From positions 1-22,960 of the forward strand of contig CALBNP010000047.1 of NCBI GenBank assembly GCA_937896505.1: 22,960 bases of DNA, read 5' to 3'. Position 1 is the first letter of the stretch; each line of letters begins with the position of its first letter. The position numbers were made by a program, and so were the translations under genes. This DNA is from an uncultured Bacteroidales bacterium (GTDB lineage: Bacteria > Bacteroidota > Bacteroidia > Bacteroidales > F082). The notes under the pieces are model-generated. The model was not told the DNA's origin. It did no database searches and saw nothing but the letters and a program-made list of their open reading frames with translations. Below, piece after piece: positions 13,867 to 20,786 of this stretch.

Positions 13867-16209
13867 ATGCAGAGAAAACTTATCATACTGATTATATGCC
13901 TTTTGTCGTGTTGGATGAGTGCTTTTGCCCAACAGAAAGGCACCATTTCGGGCATCGTCAAGGATGCAGATTCGGGTGAGGCGCTTATCGGTGTTTCCAT
14001 CTATGTTGAAAAACTGAAAATGGGAACCACAACCAACGAAAAAGGCTATTATGAATTGTCGTTGCCTGTTGGTGAACAGCAAATGAAGGTTTCTTATGTT
14101 GGCTATGTTTCAGAGAATAAAAGAGTTACAATTGCTGGGAAACCGCAGAAACTGAATTTTTCCCTACAGCCCGAAACGGAAATGCTCTCCGAGGTGGTTG
14201 TTTCGAGTGAGCAAGCCAACCACAACGTGTCGAAGATGGCGATGAGCGTGCAGACTTTGGACATGCGCACCATTAAGAAAATCCCGGCCTTGATGGGCGA
14301 GGTGGATGTCATCAAGTCAATACAGCTGTTGCCTGGCGTTCAGGCCGCTTCCGAAGGCTCGTCGGGCTTCAGTGTGCGTGGCGGCGGCACCGACCAAAAC
14401 CTGATTCTTTTGGACAACGCACCTATTTATAATGCTTCGCACTTCTTGGGATTCTTCTCGGTTTTCAACAACGATGTGGTGAAGGATGCAACACTCTATA
14501 AGGGCGACATCCCTGCCAACTATGGCGGTCGTTTGTCGTCGGTGCTCGATGTGCAGGTGAAAGATGACATGCCCAAAAGATTTGCTCTTCAGGGTGGCAT
14601 CGGCTTGGTGACGAGTAGGCTGATGCTCGAATCGCCGCTATTTGATAGTAGGACTTCTGTCTTGGCTTCGGCGCGTACTACCTATGCCGGACTCGTGTTG
14701 CCGTTTTTGGGCGACGACTTGAAAGGCTCCAGAATCTATTTCAACGATTTCAATGTGAAGGTGACGCAGACGCTCAACAAGAAAAACCGTATTTTCCTCT
14801 CGGCCTATCACGGCCACGACCAGTTCTCGATGAAGGACATGGTGGGCTTGGGTTACGGAAATTCGAGTGCTACGCTCCGTTGGAACCATATTTTTACCGA
14901 CCGTTTGACTTCCAACCTCTCGGCTACTGTGTCGCATTTCAACTATGCCATCGACATTTGGTTTGACCCTTACGACTTTACCATCAAAGCAGGAACCAAT
15001 TCGGGTAACCTGTCTTACGATTTCGCCATGATTTGGAACGAAAAACATATATCGAAATTCGGTATTGTTTCTGGTTTTCAGGCCTATAAGCAAGGTCAGC
15101 TTTTCGATAGGGGAGGTGCCTTGTCGCAATATCTGCAAGTCGATTCAACGGCCAATGTCGTCCGAAAAGGCTTGGAACATGCACTGTATTTCACTCATGA
15201 TTATGTGCCTTCGCCACGCCTCTCGTTCCGTTTTGGGGTGCGTCTGTCGTGTTTCCAGAATATGGGTAAGGAAGAATTCTTCGTATTCGATGCCCATCAC
15301 AATGTGACCGATACTCTGCATTATGCAGCAGGCGAGATTTTCCATACCGAAATCCATCCCGAGCCGCGTCTTGCCGCCATGTTTAGGATTGATGAGACCT
15401 CGTCGGTGAAAGCATCCTATTCGCGCACCGTTCAGTATGCACAAGTGGCTTCGGCGGCAACGGGCGGACTGCCTTTCGATGTGTGGTTCCCGATTAGTCC
15501 CAACATCAAGCCGCAGAAGTGCGACCAGTTTGCTCTTGGCTATTTCCGCAATTTCAAGAACGACGCCATCGAGACTTCGGTGGAAGCCTACTACAAGAAC
15601 TACCAAAATGTGATTGACTTCAAGGACAATGCCATGACCTATGGCAATTTGCTCATTGATGGTGAGTTGCGCTGTGGGAAGGGCCGTTCCTATGGTGTCG
15701 AATTTTTGGTCAGGAAGAATGTCGGCAAATTCACGGGCTGGATTTCTTACACCTATTCGAGGACATTCAGAACCATCGAAGACATCAATTTCGGGAAAGA
15801 GTATCGCTCGCCTTACGACAGACCGCACAACATCGTCGTTGTGGCCAACTACGATTTCACACCGCGCATCAGCGTGGCAGCCAACTGGATTTACAACACA
15901 GGCCAGCCTGTGACTTTTCCATACGGACAGTGCACCGTGGGCGGTGTCACCTATGCCATCTACAATGGACACCGCAACGAAAGCCGTTATCCCGCCTATC
16001 ACCGGATGGACATTTCGGCCACCTTCAAATTGGGTAAGCCAAGATGGAAAAAGTGGGAAAGCGAGCTGAATGTGTCGGTGTATAATGCCTATGGTCGTCA
16101 CAATATCTGGGCCATCACCTTCGAGCAAAATCCCAATGGCGGCATTGCTACAAAGAAAATGTATCTGTTCTCGGCTGTGCCTTCCATTTCATATAACTTC
16201 AAATTCTGA
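13867..16209 (+). CDS. TonB-dependent outer-membrane receptor with carboxypeptidase-regulatory-like N-domain
   Basis: A 780-residue outer-membrane transporter. The signal peptide (MQRKLIILIICLLSCWMSAFA) is followed by a CarboxypepD_reg-like beta-sandwich (about 25-110: GTISGIVKDADSGEALIGVS ... VSYVGY). Next is the plug (about 115-230), with IKSIQLLPGVQAASEGSSGF, SVRGGGTDQNLILLDNAP and YGGRLSSVLDVQV. A beta-barrel follows, ending ISYNFKF with the terminal Phe typical of barrel proteins. It is shorter than SusC-type receptors (about 1000 residues) and is followed by DUF4249 rather than SusD. It probably imports a ligand across the outer membrane using TonB-ExbBD energy. The sialidase downstream suggests a sialylated or sialic-acid-derived ligand, which is inference only. 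The next gene starts 5 bp after its stop. Confidence 0.93.
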   Translation: MQRKLIILIICLLSCWMSAFAQQKGTISGIVKDADSGEALIGVSIYVEKLKMGTTTNEKGYYELSLPVGEQQMKVSYVGYVSENKRVTIAGKPQKLNFSLQPETEMLSEVVVSSEQANHNVSKMAMSVQTLDMRTIKKIPALMGEVDVIKSIQLLPGVQAASEGSSGFSVRGGGTDQNLILLDNAPIYNASHFLGFFSVFNNDVVKDATLYKGDIPANYGGRLSSVLDVQVKDDMPKRFALQGGIGLVTSRLMLESPLFDSRTSVLASARTTYAGLVLPFLGDDLKGSRIYFNDFNVKVTQTLNKKNRIFLSAYHGHDQFSMKDMVGLGYGNSSATLRWNHIFTDRLTSNLSATVSHFNYAIDIWFDPYDFTIKAGTNSGNLSYDFAMIWNEKHISKFGIVSGFQAYKQGQLFDRGGALSQYLQVDSTANVVRKGLEHALYFTHDYVPSPRLSFRFGVRLSCFQNMGKEEFFVFDAHHNVTDTLHYAAGEIFHTEIHPEPRLAAMFRIDETSSVKASYSRTVQYAQVASAATGGLPFDVWFPISPNIKPQKCDQFALGYFRNFKNDAIETSVEAYYKNYQNVIDFKDNAMTYGNLLIDGELRCGKGRSYGVEFLVRKNVGKFTGWISYTYSRTFRTIEDINFGKEYRSPYDRPHNIVVVANYDFTPRISVAANWIYNTGQPVTFPYGQCTVGGVTYAIYNGHRNESRYPAYHRMDISATFKLGKPRWKKWESELNVSVYNAYGRHNIWAITFEQNPNGGIATKKMYLFSAVPSISYNFKF

Positions 16210-16214
16210 TTGCC

Positions 16215-17111
16215 ATGAAAAAGTTGATTAAGATACTGTCATTGATGCCGTTGCTTTGCTGTTTCGCTTGTACGGAAGATGTCGTCATCGATTTGGAGGA
16301 AGGCTCACCGATGATTGTGGTGGAAGGCTCCATCACCGACCAGATGAAACAACATGAAGTTATTCTGAGCTATACCGCCAATTTCTATCATAGCGGCGAC
16401 ATCGAGATGGTTCACGGAGCCAAAGTAAGTGTCACCGATGGCGTTGATACGATTCGTTTCCAAGAGGATGCCGAGAAAAAAGGACATTATTTTTCGGAGA
16501 TGGTGGCGGGTAGGAAAAATACGCTTTATCGCCTCATGGTTGATGTGCCTGACGAGAACGAAGAAGGCGGATTTATGCATCTCTTTGCCGAAAGCCAGAT
16601 GAAGAACAATGTGGAGGTCATTGATTCCATTGCCATTAAACCGTTCAATGGTGTCAACGATACGACTCCTTCGGTGATATTCCGTGATACTATTGAGTGG
16701 CTCTATCCTTATTTCCAGAGTCTTCCTGATCCAAGCATCGTGTATATGCCGATGATTTGGAAAAACGACACATTGCTTTCCGATACCCTTGCGAAACGTA
16801 TGCTGATCCCGATAGCTGGCTATGCTGGCTATTATGTCAATGGTCCTGAAATGCTCAAGCAAAACAAGGAAATTCCGATTCATTATTTTAGGAAATCGAA
16901 AATGCACGATGGCGACCGCATCCGTGCCGAACTTTATAGTGTCCCGATGGATTATATGTATTATGTGTATAGTCTGAGCGCGTCGTTGGGAAGCAATCCC
17001 ATGATGGGCGCACCTACCAACCTTATCACCAACATCCAGCCGGCAGGCAAAGCCGTGGGTTGGTTCTATGCCGCCTCGGTGGCCTCGGCCGAAACGGTGT
17101 TCCAAGAATAA
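16215..17111 (+). CDS. DUF4249 family lipoprotein, receptor partner
   Basis: A 298-residue predicted lipoprotein. The signal MKKLIKILSLMPLLCCFAC ends at Cys19 (lipobox), followed by an acidic TEDVVIDLEE stretch that could help surface export. The body shows DUF4249 features as I know them: IVVEGSITDQMKQHEVILS, a beta-rich first half (GAKVSVTDGVDTIRF; YRLMVDV) and a C-terminal NIQPAGKAVGWFYAASVAS. DUF4249 proteins are typically encoded directly after a TonB-dependent receptor, as here (5-bp gap), and are thought to act as an outer-membrane partner similar in position to SusD. The ligand is unknown. The last residues (SAETVFQE) are ordinary, so the gene appears complete. Confidence 0.85.
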   Translation: MKKLIKILSLMPLLCCFACTEDVVIDLEEGSPMIVVEGSITDQMKQHEVILSYTANFYHSGDIEMVHGAKVSVTDGVDTIRFQEDAEKKGHYFSEMVAGRKNTLYRLMVDVPDENEEGGFMHLFAESQMKNNVEVIDSIAIKPFNGVNDTTPSVIFRDTIEWLYPYFQSLPDPSIVYMPMIWKNDTLLSDTLAKRMLIPIAGYAGYYVNGPEMLKQNKEIPIHYFRKSKMHDGDRIRAELYSVPMDYMYYVYSLSASLGSNPMMGAPTNLITNIQPAGKAVGWFYAASVASAETVFQE

Positions 17112-17165
17112 TTGCTTGCTCGCGTCGTATTTTTTCTTATTATTGCAAGTCAAAAGTAAATTGCA

Positions 17166-18308
17166 ATGATAAGAAAATGTCTGCTTTCGTTCGGATTGGC
17201 TGCGCTGCTTGCGTCGTGCAATGTCGCAAGTCAATCATCAGATGAACCTCAACAAAACGATTCGTTTTTCCGTACAGAAATCTATCATCCAGGTGATTAC
17301 GGCTCAAGGAACTTCCGTATTCCGGCTATCGTCACGGCCAAGGATGGCTCGCTGGTCATCGCTACTGACAAGCGGAAAAACAACGAGGGCGACTTGCCCG
17401 AAGACATCGATATCCTCATCAACCGCAGCACCGATGGCGGACGTACTTGGAGCGAACCTGTCGTCTTGGCGCAAGGTGCTGGTTATGAACATGGTTTTGG
17501 CGATTGCGCTTTGGTGCAGACCAACGACGAAGGCGGCTTGATGGCAGCTTTCGTAGGCGGAAAGGGCTTGTGGGCTTCGACTCCCGAAAACTCGAACCGT
17601 TCTTATATCGCCCGCAGTTATGATAACGGCCTCACTTGGACCGAACCCGAAGATGTCACCGCGTTGATTTTTGGTGCCGGATGTGCCGATTCAGTCCGTC
17701 AAACATGGCGAGCCTCGTTTTTCGGTTCAGGCAATGGGTTGTTGACTTCGACAGGTCGCATCATGTTTGTGGCCGCCATTCGCGAAACGGAAGCATGGCA
17801 GCTGAACAACTATGTGTTTTATTCCGACGATAATGGCCAAACTTGGAATCTCTCGCAACGTGCCTCAGTTGGCGGCGATGAAGCTAAGGTGGTGGAACTC
17901 AGCGATGGCCGTATCTTGATGAGCATTCGCCATGAAGGAAATCGTTGGTATAATATTTCTGAAGATGGCGGTGAGACTTGGCAACCAGAAGTCTCTGTTT
18001 GGAACGGTATTAAGGCTCCGGCTTGCAATGGCGACATTATCCGCTATCAGTTTGGCGATGAGAATTGCCTGCTTCATTCAGTTCCTTTCGGCGATAGCCG
18101 CGATAGCGTAAGCGTCTTTGTCAGCCACGATGAAGGCTTGACATGGACCGAAAACCGTTGCGTGGTGCCAAACTATTCCGCTTATTCGTCGCTCTGCGTC
18201 TTGCCCGATGGTTCGATTGGCATGTATGTAGAAGAAAAACAAGCTGATAGCCTCGGTTATACTATGGTGTTCTATAACTTTGGCTTGGATTGGCTGACGA
18301 AAAAATAA
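17166..18308 (+). CDS. nanH: GH33 sialidase (neuraminidase), lipoprotein
   Basis: A 380-residue exo-sialidase that releases terminal sialic acid from glycoconjugates. The N-terminus MIRKCLLSFGLAALLASC is a lipoprotein signal with Cys18 as lipidated residue. The FRIP motif (50-53) holds the first triad Arg51; Arg255 (SIRHEGNRW) and Arg312 (DSRDSVSVF) are the likely second and third. Tyr340 in NYSAYSSL is the probable nucleophile. Five Asp boxes are visible: STDGGRTW, SYDNGLTW, SDDNGQTW, SEDGGETW and SHDEGLTW, giving the six-bladed propeller. There is no separate carbohydrate-binding domain. It starts 54 bp after DUF4249 with no clear promoter, so it probably belongs to the receptor operon. It complements the GH20 enzyme, which can act after sialic acid removal. 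Confidence 0.93.
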   Translation: MIRKCLLSFGLAALLASCNVASQSSDEPQQNDSFFRTEIYHPGDYGSRNFRIPAIVTAKDGSLVIATDKRKNNEGDLPEDIDILINRSTDGGRTWSEPVVLAQGAGYEHGFGDCALVQTNDEGGLMAAFVGGKGLWASTPENSNRSYIARSYDNGLTWTEPEDVTALIFGAGCADSVRQTWRASFFGSGNGLLTSTGRIMFVAAIRETEAWQLNNYVFYSDDNGQTWNLSQRASVGGDEAKVVELSDGRILMSIRHEGNRWYNISEDGGETWQPEVSVWNGIKAPACNGDIIRYQFGDENCLLHSVPFGDSRDSVSVFVSHDEGLTWTENRCVVPNYSAYSSLCVLPDGSIGMYVEEKQADSLGYTMVFYNFGLDWLTKK

Positions 18309-18325
18309 CACTTCAATATATTCCC

Positions 18326-18333
18326 TACCTTTG
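18326..18333 (+). promoter_or_regulatory. -7 box for the methyltransferase gene
   Basis: TACCTTTG fits TAnnTTTG exactly and lies 16 nt before ATG 18350, between the sialidase stop and the methyltransferase start. No good -33 TTTG was found at normal spacing. It supports ATG 18350 over the in-frame ATG at 18290, which lies inside the sialidase gene and upstream of this box. Confidence 0.5.
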
Positions 18334-18349
18334 CATTTTCATTTTCACA

Positions 18350-19525
18350 ATGGACAATACTATTGAAAAATACTTGAATTTTGTCGCTGAAGCGTTGAAT
18401 AACAATACTTTGGTGAAGATGACGTTGAGTAAGCCTGCGCAAAAGAACGATGAATTGCGCAACATTTATGTGAAGCCTGTTTTGATAAAAGGAGTGCGCC
18501 TTTTCGCTTTTACTTATCACTATGAGCGTCGCGACGAAGTGAAGAACTACGATGCAGCGCAAATGCTTGATTTGCTGAGCGAAATGTTGCCCGAACGCTT
18601 CCTTAATGCTGTCCTTTTCACGGTAAACGAGGATGTCACTCTTTTGGTGAGCGCCAAAGGTAAAGCCGCTATTCAAACGAAGCGAGTGCAGGAATGCCGC
18701 GAGCAAAATCTTGACCACGACAAACAGAAGCAGCGTCTCATCAATCCGGCCAATTCTTGGTGGTTCATGCTGGGACTCACAACTCGCGAAGGGAAGGTGC
18801 TGGCCGACATGCAGCACAAATACAAGCAGATTTGCAAATACGTTGAGATTGTCGATGGCGTGATGAAAAACGTGAAGTTTGATGATGAGATTCACATCGC
18901 CGACATGGGTGCCGGAAAAGGCTATCTCACCTTTGCACTTTTCGAATACTTGACAACAAGATACGACAAGAAAATCGTGATGGAAGGGGTGGAAATCCGT
19001 CCCGATTTAGTGCTGAAAATCAATGATATAATTGAAAAATGCAATTTGAAGAACTTTAAGTTTATCGAAAGTTCTATCGAAGATTACAAACCCGACAAAC
19101 TTGACGTTCTTATCGCGCTTCATGCTTGCAATACAGCCACTGACGATGCTATTTTGAAAGGCATAAGAAATAATGCGAAACTGATTATTTGTGCGCCATG
19201 TTGTCACAAGCAGATTCGGCAGGAAATGGAAAAATCAGGGAAGACCGATTCGATTACGCGGTTTGGTATTTTCCTTGAACGCCAGGCAGTTATGATTACC
19301 GATGCGATTCGCGCTTTAGTAATGGAATATTGCGGCTACAAGACGCAAGTGATGGAGTTCATCGAGATGGAGAACACTCCAAAAAATGTGCTTTTGGTGG
19401 GCAGAAAAAGTGATGCGCCGATTGACAAGTCTGCTATCTCGAAGCAAATCAATGGCTTATTGGAACAATATGGTGTCGGAGAACATTATCTTTGGAAACA
19501 TTTGTTCGTGAATCTGAAATATTGA
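18350..19525 (+). CDS. Class I SAM-dependent methyltransferase (Methyltransf_32-like)
   Basis: A 391-residue cytoplasmic protein. An N-terminal domain of about 160 residues (KYLNFVAEALNNNTLVKMTLS ... FTYHYERRDEVKNYDAAQML) precedes a Rossmann methyltransferase domain. SAM-binding motif I is IADMGAGKGYLTFAL, with Asp185 and following glycines; the acidic loop GVEIRPDLV is next, then IALHACNTATDDAI with His258. A cysteine-rich CAPCCHKQ (Cys281, Cys284, Cys285, His286) follows. The HACxTATDxAI and CxPCCH pair is typical of the Methyltransf_32 group, often predicted to act on RNA, but the substrate is not established here. ATG 18350 is chosen because a -7 box lies just upstream and because the longer form would overlap the sialidase gene. 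Confidence 0.8.
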   Translation: MDNTIEKYLNFVAEALNNNTLVKMTLSKPAQKNDELRNIYVKPVLIKGVRLFAFTYHYERRDEVKNYDAAQMLDLLSEMLPERFLNAVLFTVNEDVTLLVSAKGKAAIQTKRVQECREQNLDHDKQKQRLINPANSWWFMLGLTTREGKVLADMQHKYKQICKYVEIVDGVMKNVKFDDEIHIADMGAGKGYLTFALFEYLTTRYDKKIVMEGVEIRPDLVLKINDIIEKCNLKNFKFIESSIEDYKPDKLDVLIALHACNTATDDAILKGIRNNAKLIICAPCCHKQIRQEMEKSGKTDSITRFGIFLERQAVMITDAIRALVMEYCGYKTQVMEFIEMENTPKNVLLVGRKSDAPIDKSAISKQINGLLEQYGVGEHYLWKHLFVNLKY

Positions 19526-19570
19526 TGCATTGGTAGTATCTTTTGAATCTGAAATAATTCTCGATAAAAG

Positions 19571-19611
19571 AGTCCATCGTATTGAATAATTTCGTAATTT
19601 CGTGGACTTTT
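19571..19611 (+). terminator. Possible weak terminator or regulatory hairpin before ilvE
   Basis: AGTCCATCG (19571-19579) pairs with CGTGGACT (19601-19608) with one bulged T, and TTTT follows (19608-19611). The loop is long (21 nt) and contains a direct repeat TAATTTCG-like. It could end the methyltransferase transcript or act in the ilvE leader. TAATTTCG (19595-19602) is one base off TAnnTTTG and might be the ilvE -7 box. Confidence 0.3.
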
Positions 19612-19649
19612 CGCAAACGAAACAATTTATCAACTAAAAAATAGAAATT

Positions 19650-20675
19650 ATGCAAAACATTGATTGGGCAAACCTTACATTTGGTTACTATCCAACAAAT
19701 TACAATGTCCGTTGCTATTTCCGCAACGGCGGATGGGGTGAACTCGAAGTGAGCTCCGAAACCACCATCAACATCCACATGGCTGCTACTTGCTTGCACT
19801 ATGGTCAAGAAGCTTTCGAAGGCATGAAGGCTTTCCGCGGCAAGGACGGTAAGGTCCGCATCTTCCGCATGGACGAAAACGGCAAGCGTTTGCAAAGCTC
19901 TTGCGACGGTATCATGATGGCCAAGTTGCCTATGGAGAAGTTCGAAGAAGCTATCGTCAAGGTCGTGAAACTCAACTCAGAGTTCATTCCTCCATACGAA
20001 ACTGGCGCTTCGTTGTACATCCGTCCATTGCTGATTGGCATGGGCGCTCAAGTGGGTGTGAAGCCAGCTAACGAATACCTCTTCGTGGTGTTCGTGACCC
20101 CAGTTGGTCCTTACTTCAAGGGCGGTTTCATGGCTAACCCTTACGTCATCACACGCAAGTACGACCGTTCGGCTCCTCTCGGCACCGGTATCTATAAGGT
20201 CGGCGGCAACTACGCTGCTTCTATGCGCGCTCACGTTGAGGCTTGCCACGGTGGCCAATACGCTTGCGAGTTCTATCTCGACGCTAAGGAAAAGAAGTAT
20301 ATCGACGAAGCTGGCGCTGCTAACTTCTTCGGTGTGAAGAATGATACCTACATCACTCCTCAATCAACTTCAATCCTGCCTTCAATCACCAACAAGAGCT
20401 TGATGCAGATTGCTGAAAGCATCGGCATGAAGGTCGAACGCCGTCCTATCGCTGAAGAAGAACTTGAAACCTTCGAAGAAGCAGGCGCATGCGGTACCGC
20501 AGCTGTCATCAGCCCAATTTCACGTATCGACGACCCAGAAACTGGCAAGTCATACCAATTTGGCGACGGCAAGCCAGGTCCTTGGAGCCTGAAGCTCTAC
20601 AATAAGCTCCGTGGCATCCAATATGGTACTGAACCTGACGAATTTGGTTGGATTACCATCGTTGAAGGCATCTGA
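19650..20675 (+). CDS. ilvE: Branched-chain amino acid aminotransferase
   Basis: A 341-residue PLP enzyme of fold type IV that transfers amino groups between glutamate and the keto acids of Leu, Ile and Val. Visible are HYGQEAFEGMKAFRGKDG near residue 50, ASLYIRPLLIGMG, and the PLP-binding Lys183 in LGTGIYKVGGNYAAS. KYIDEAGAANFFGV and EEAGACGTAAVISPI follow. Length and motifs match the eukaryotic-like class of bacterial BCATs. There is no signal peptide; it is cytoplasmic. Codon use is visibly stronger in GGC, AAG, GCT and CGT than in neighbouring genes, which suggests high expression. It is monocistronic in appearance: its own leader of about 120 bp precedes it and a strong terminator follows. 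Confidence 0.95.
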   Translation: MQNIDWANLTFGYYPTNYNVRCYFRNGGWGELEVSSETTINIHMAATCLHYGQEAFEGMKAFRGKDGKVRIFRMDENGKRLQSSCDGIMMAKLPMEKFEEAIVKVVKLNSEFIPPYETGASLYIRPLLIGMGAQVGVKPANEYLFVVFVTPVGPYFKGGFMANPYVITRKYDRSAPLGTGIYKVGGNYAASMRAHVEACHGGQYACEFYLDAKEKKYIDEAGAANFFGVKNDTYITPQSTSILPSITNKSLMQIAESIGMKVERRPIAEEELETFEEAGACGTAAVISPISRIDDPETGKSYQFGDGKPGPWSLKLYNKLRGIQYGTEPDEFGWITIVEGI

Positions 20676-20682
20676 TTTCCTG

Positions 20683-20703
20683 TTTTTGAAAAAGTTTCAA
20701 AAA
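20683..20703. repeat. AT-rich perfect hairpin after ilvE
   Basis: TTTTTGAAA (20683-20691) and TTTCAAAAA (20695-20703) are perfect inverted repeats around AAG. The hairpin overlaps the A-tract of the next, GC-rich terminator, so the two are mutually exclusive in part. It may stabilise the mRNA 3' end or be incidental to AT-rich sequence. Confidence 0.5.
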
Positions 20704-20731
20704 AATGCGTCTCAATGAGGCGCATTTTTTT
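20699..20731 (+). terminator. Rho-independent terminator of ilvE
   Basis: An A-tract, then ATGCGTCTC (20705-20713), loop AAT, GAGGCGCAT (20717-20725) and a T run to 20731. The stem has one G:U pair. It is symmetrical enough to work on both strands. Confidence 0.85.
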
Positions 20732-20740
20732 ATTAATGTG

Positions 20741-20748
20741 TATTTTTG
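20741..20748 (+). promoter_or_regulatory. -7 box for the Omp28-like gene
   Basis: TATTTTTG matches TAnnTTTG directly after the ilvE terminator and 38 nt before ATG 20787. No clear -33 element is seen; that position falls in the terminator stem. The leader (about 20755-20786) is AT-rich. Confidence 0.45.
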
Positions 20749-20786
20749 TAACCTCAAATAGAAGTCTAATTTTAAATTAATACACT

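Noticed and set aside
15145..16128. 327-codon minus-strand open frame opposite the TonB receptor
   Set aside because: The plus-strand barrel ends with the expected terminal Phe; the antisense frame has no signal or domain.
13867..17111. A SusC/SusD pair
   Set aside because: The receptor is about 780 residues rather than about 1000, and the partner shows DUF4249 features rather than the helical TPR-type SusD fold.
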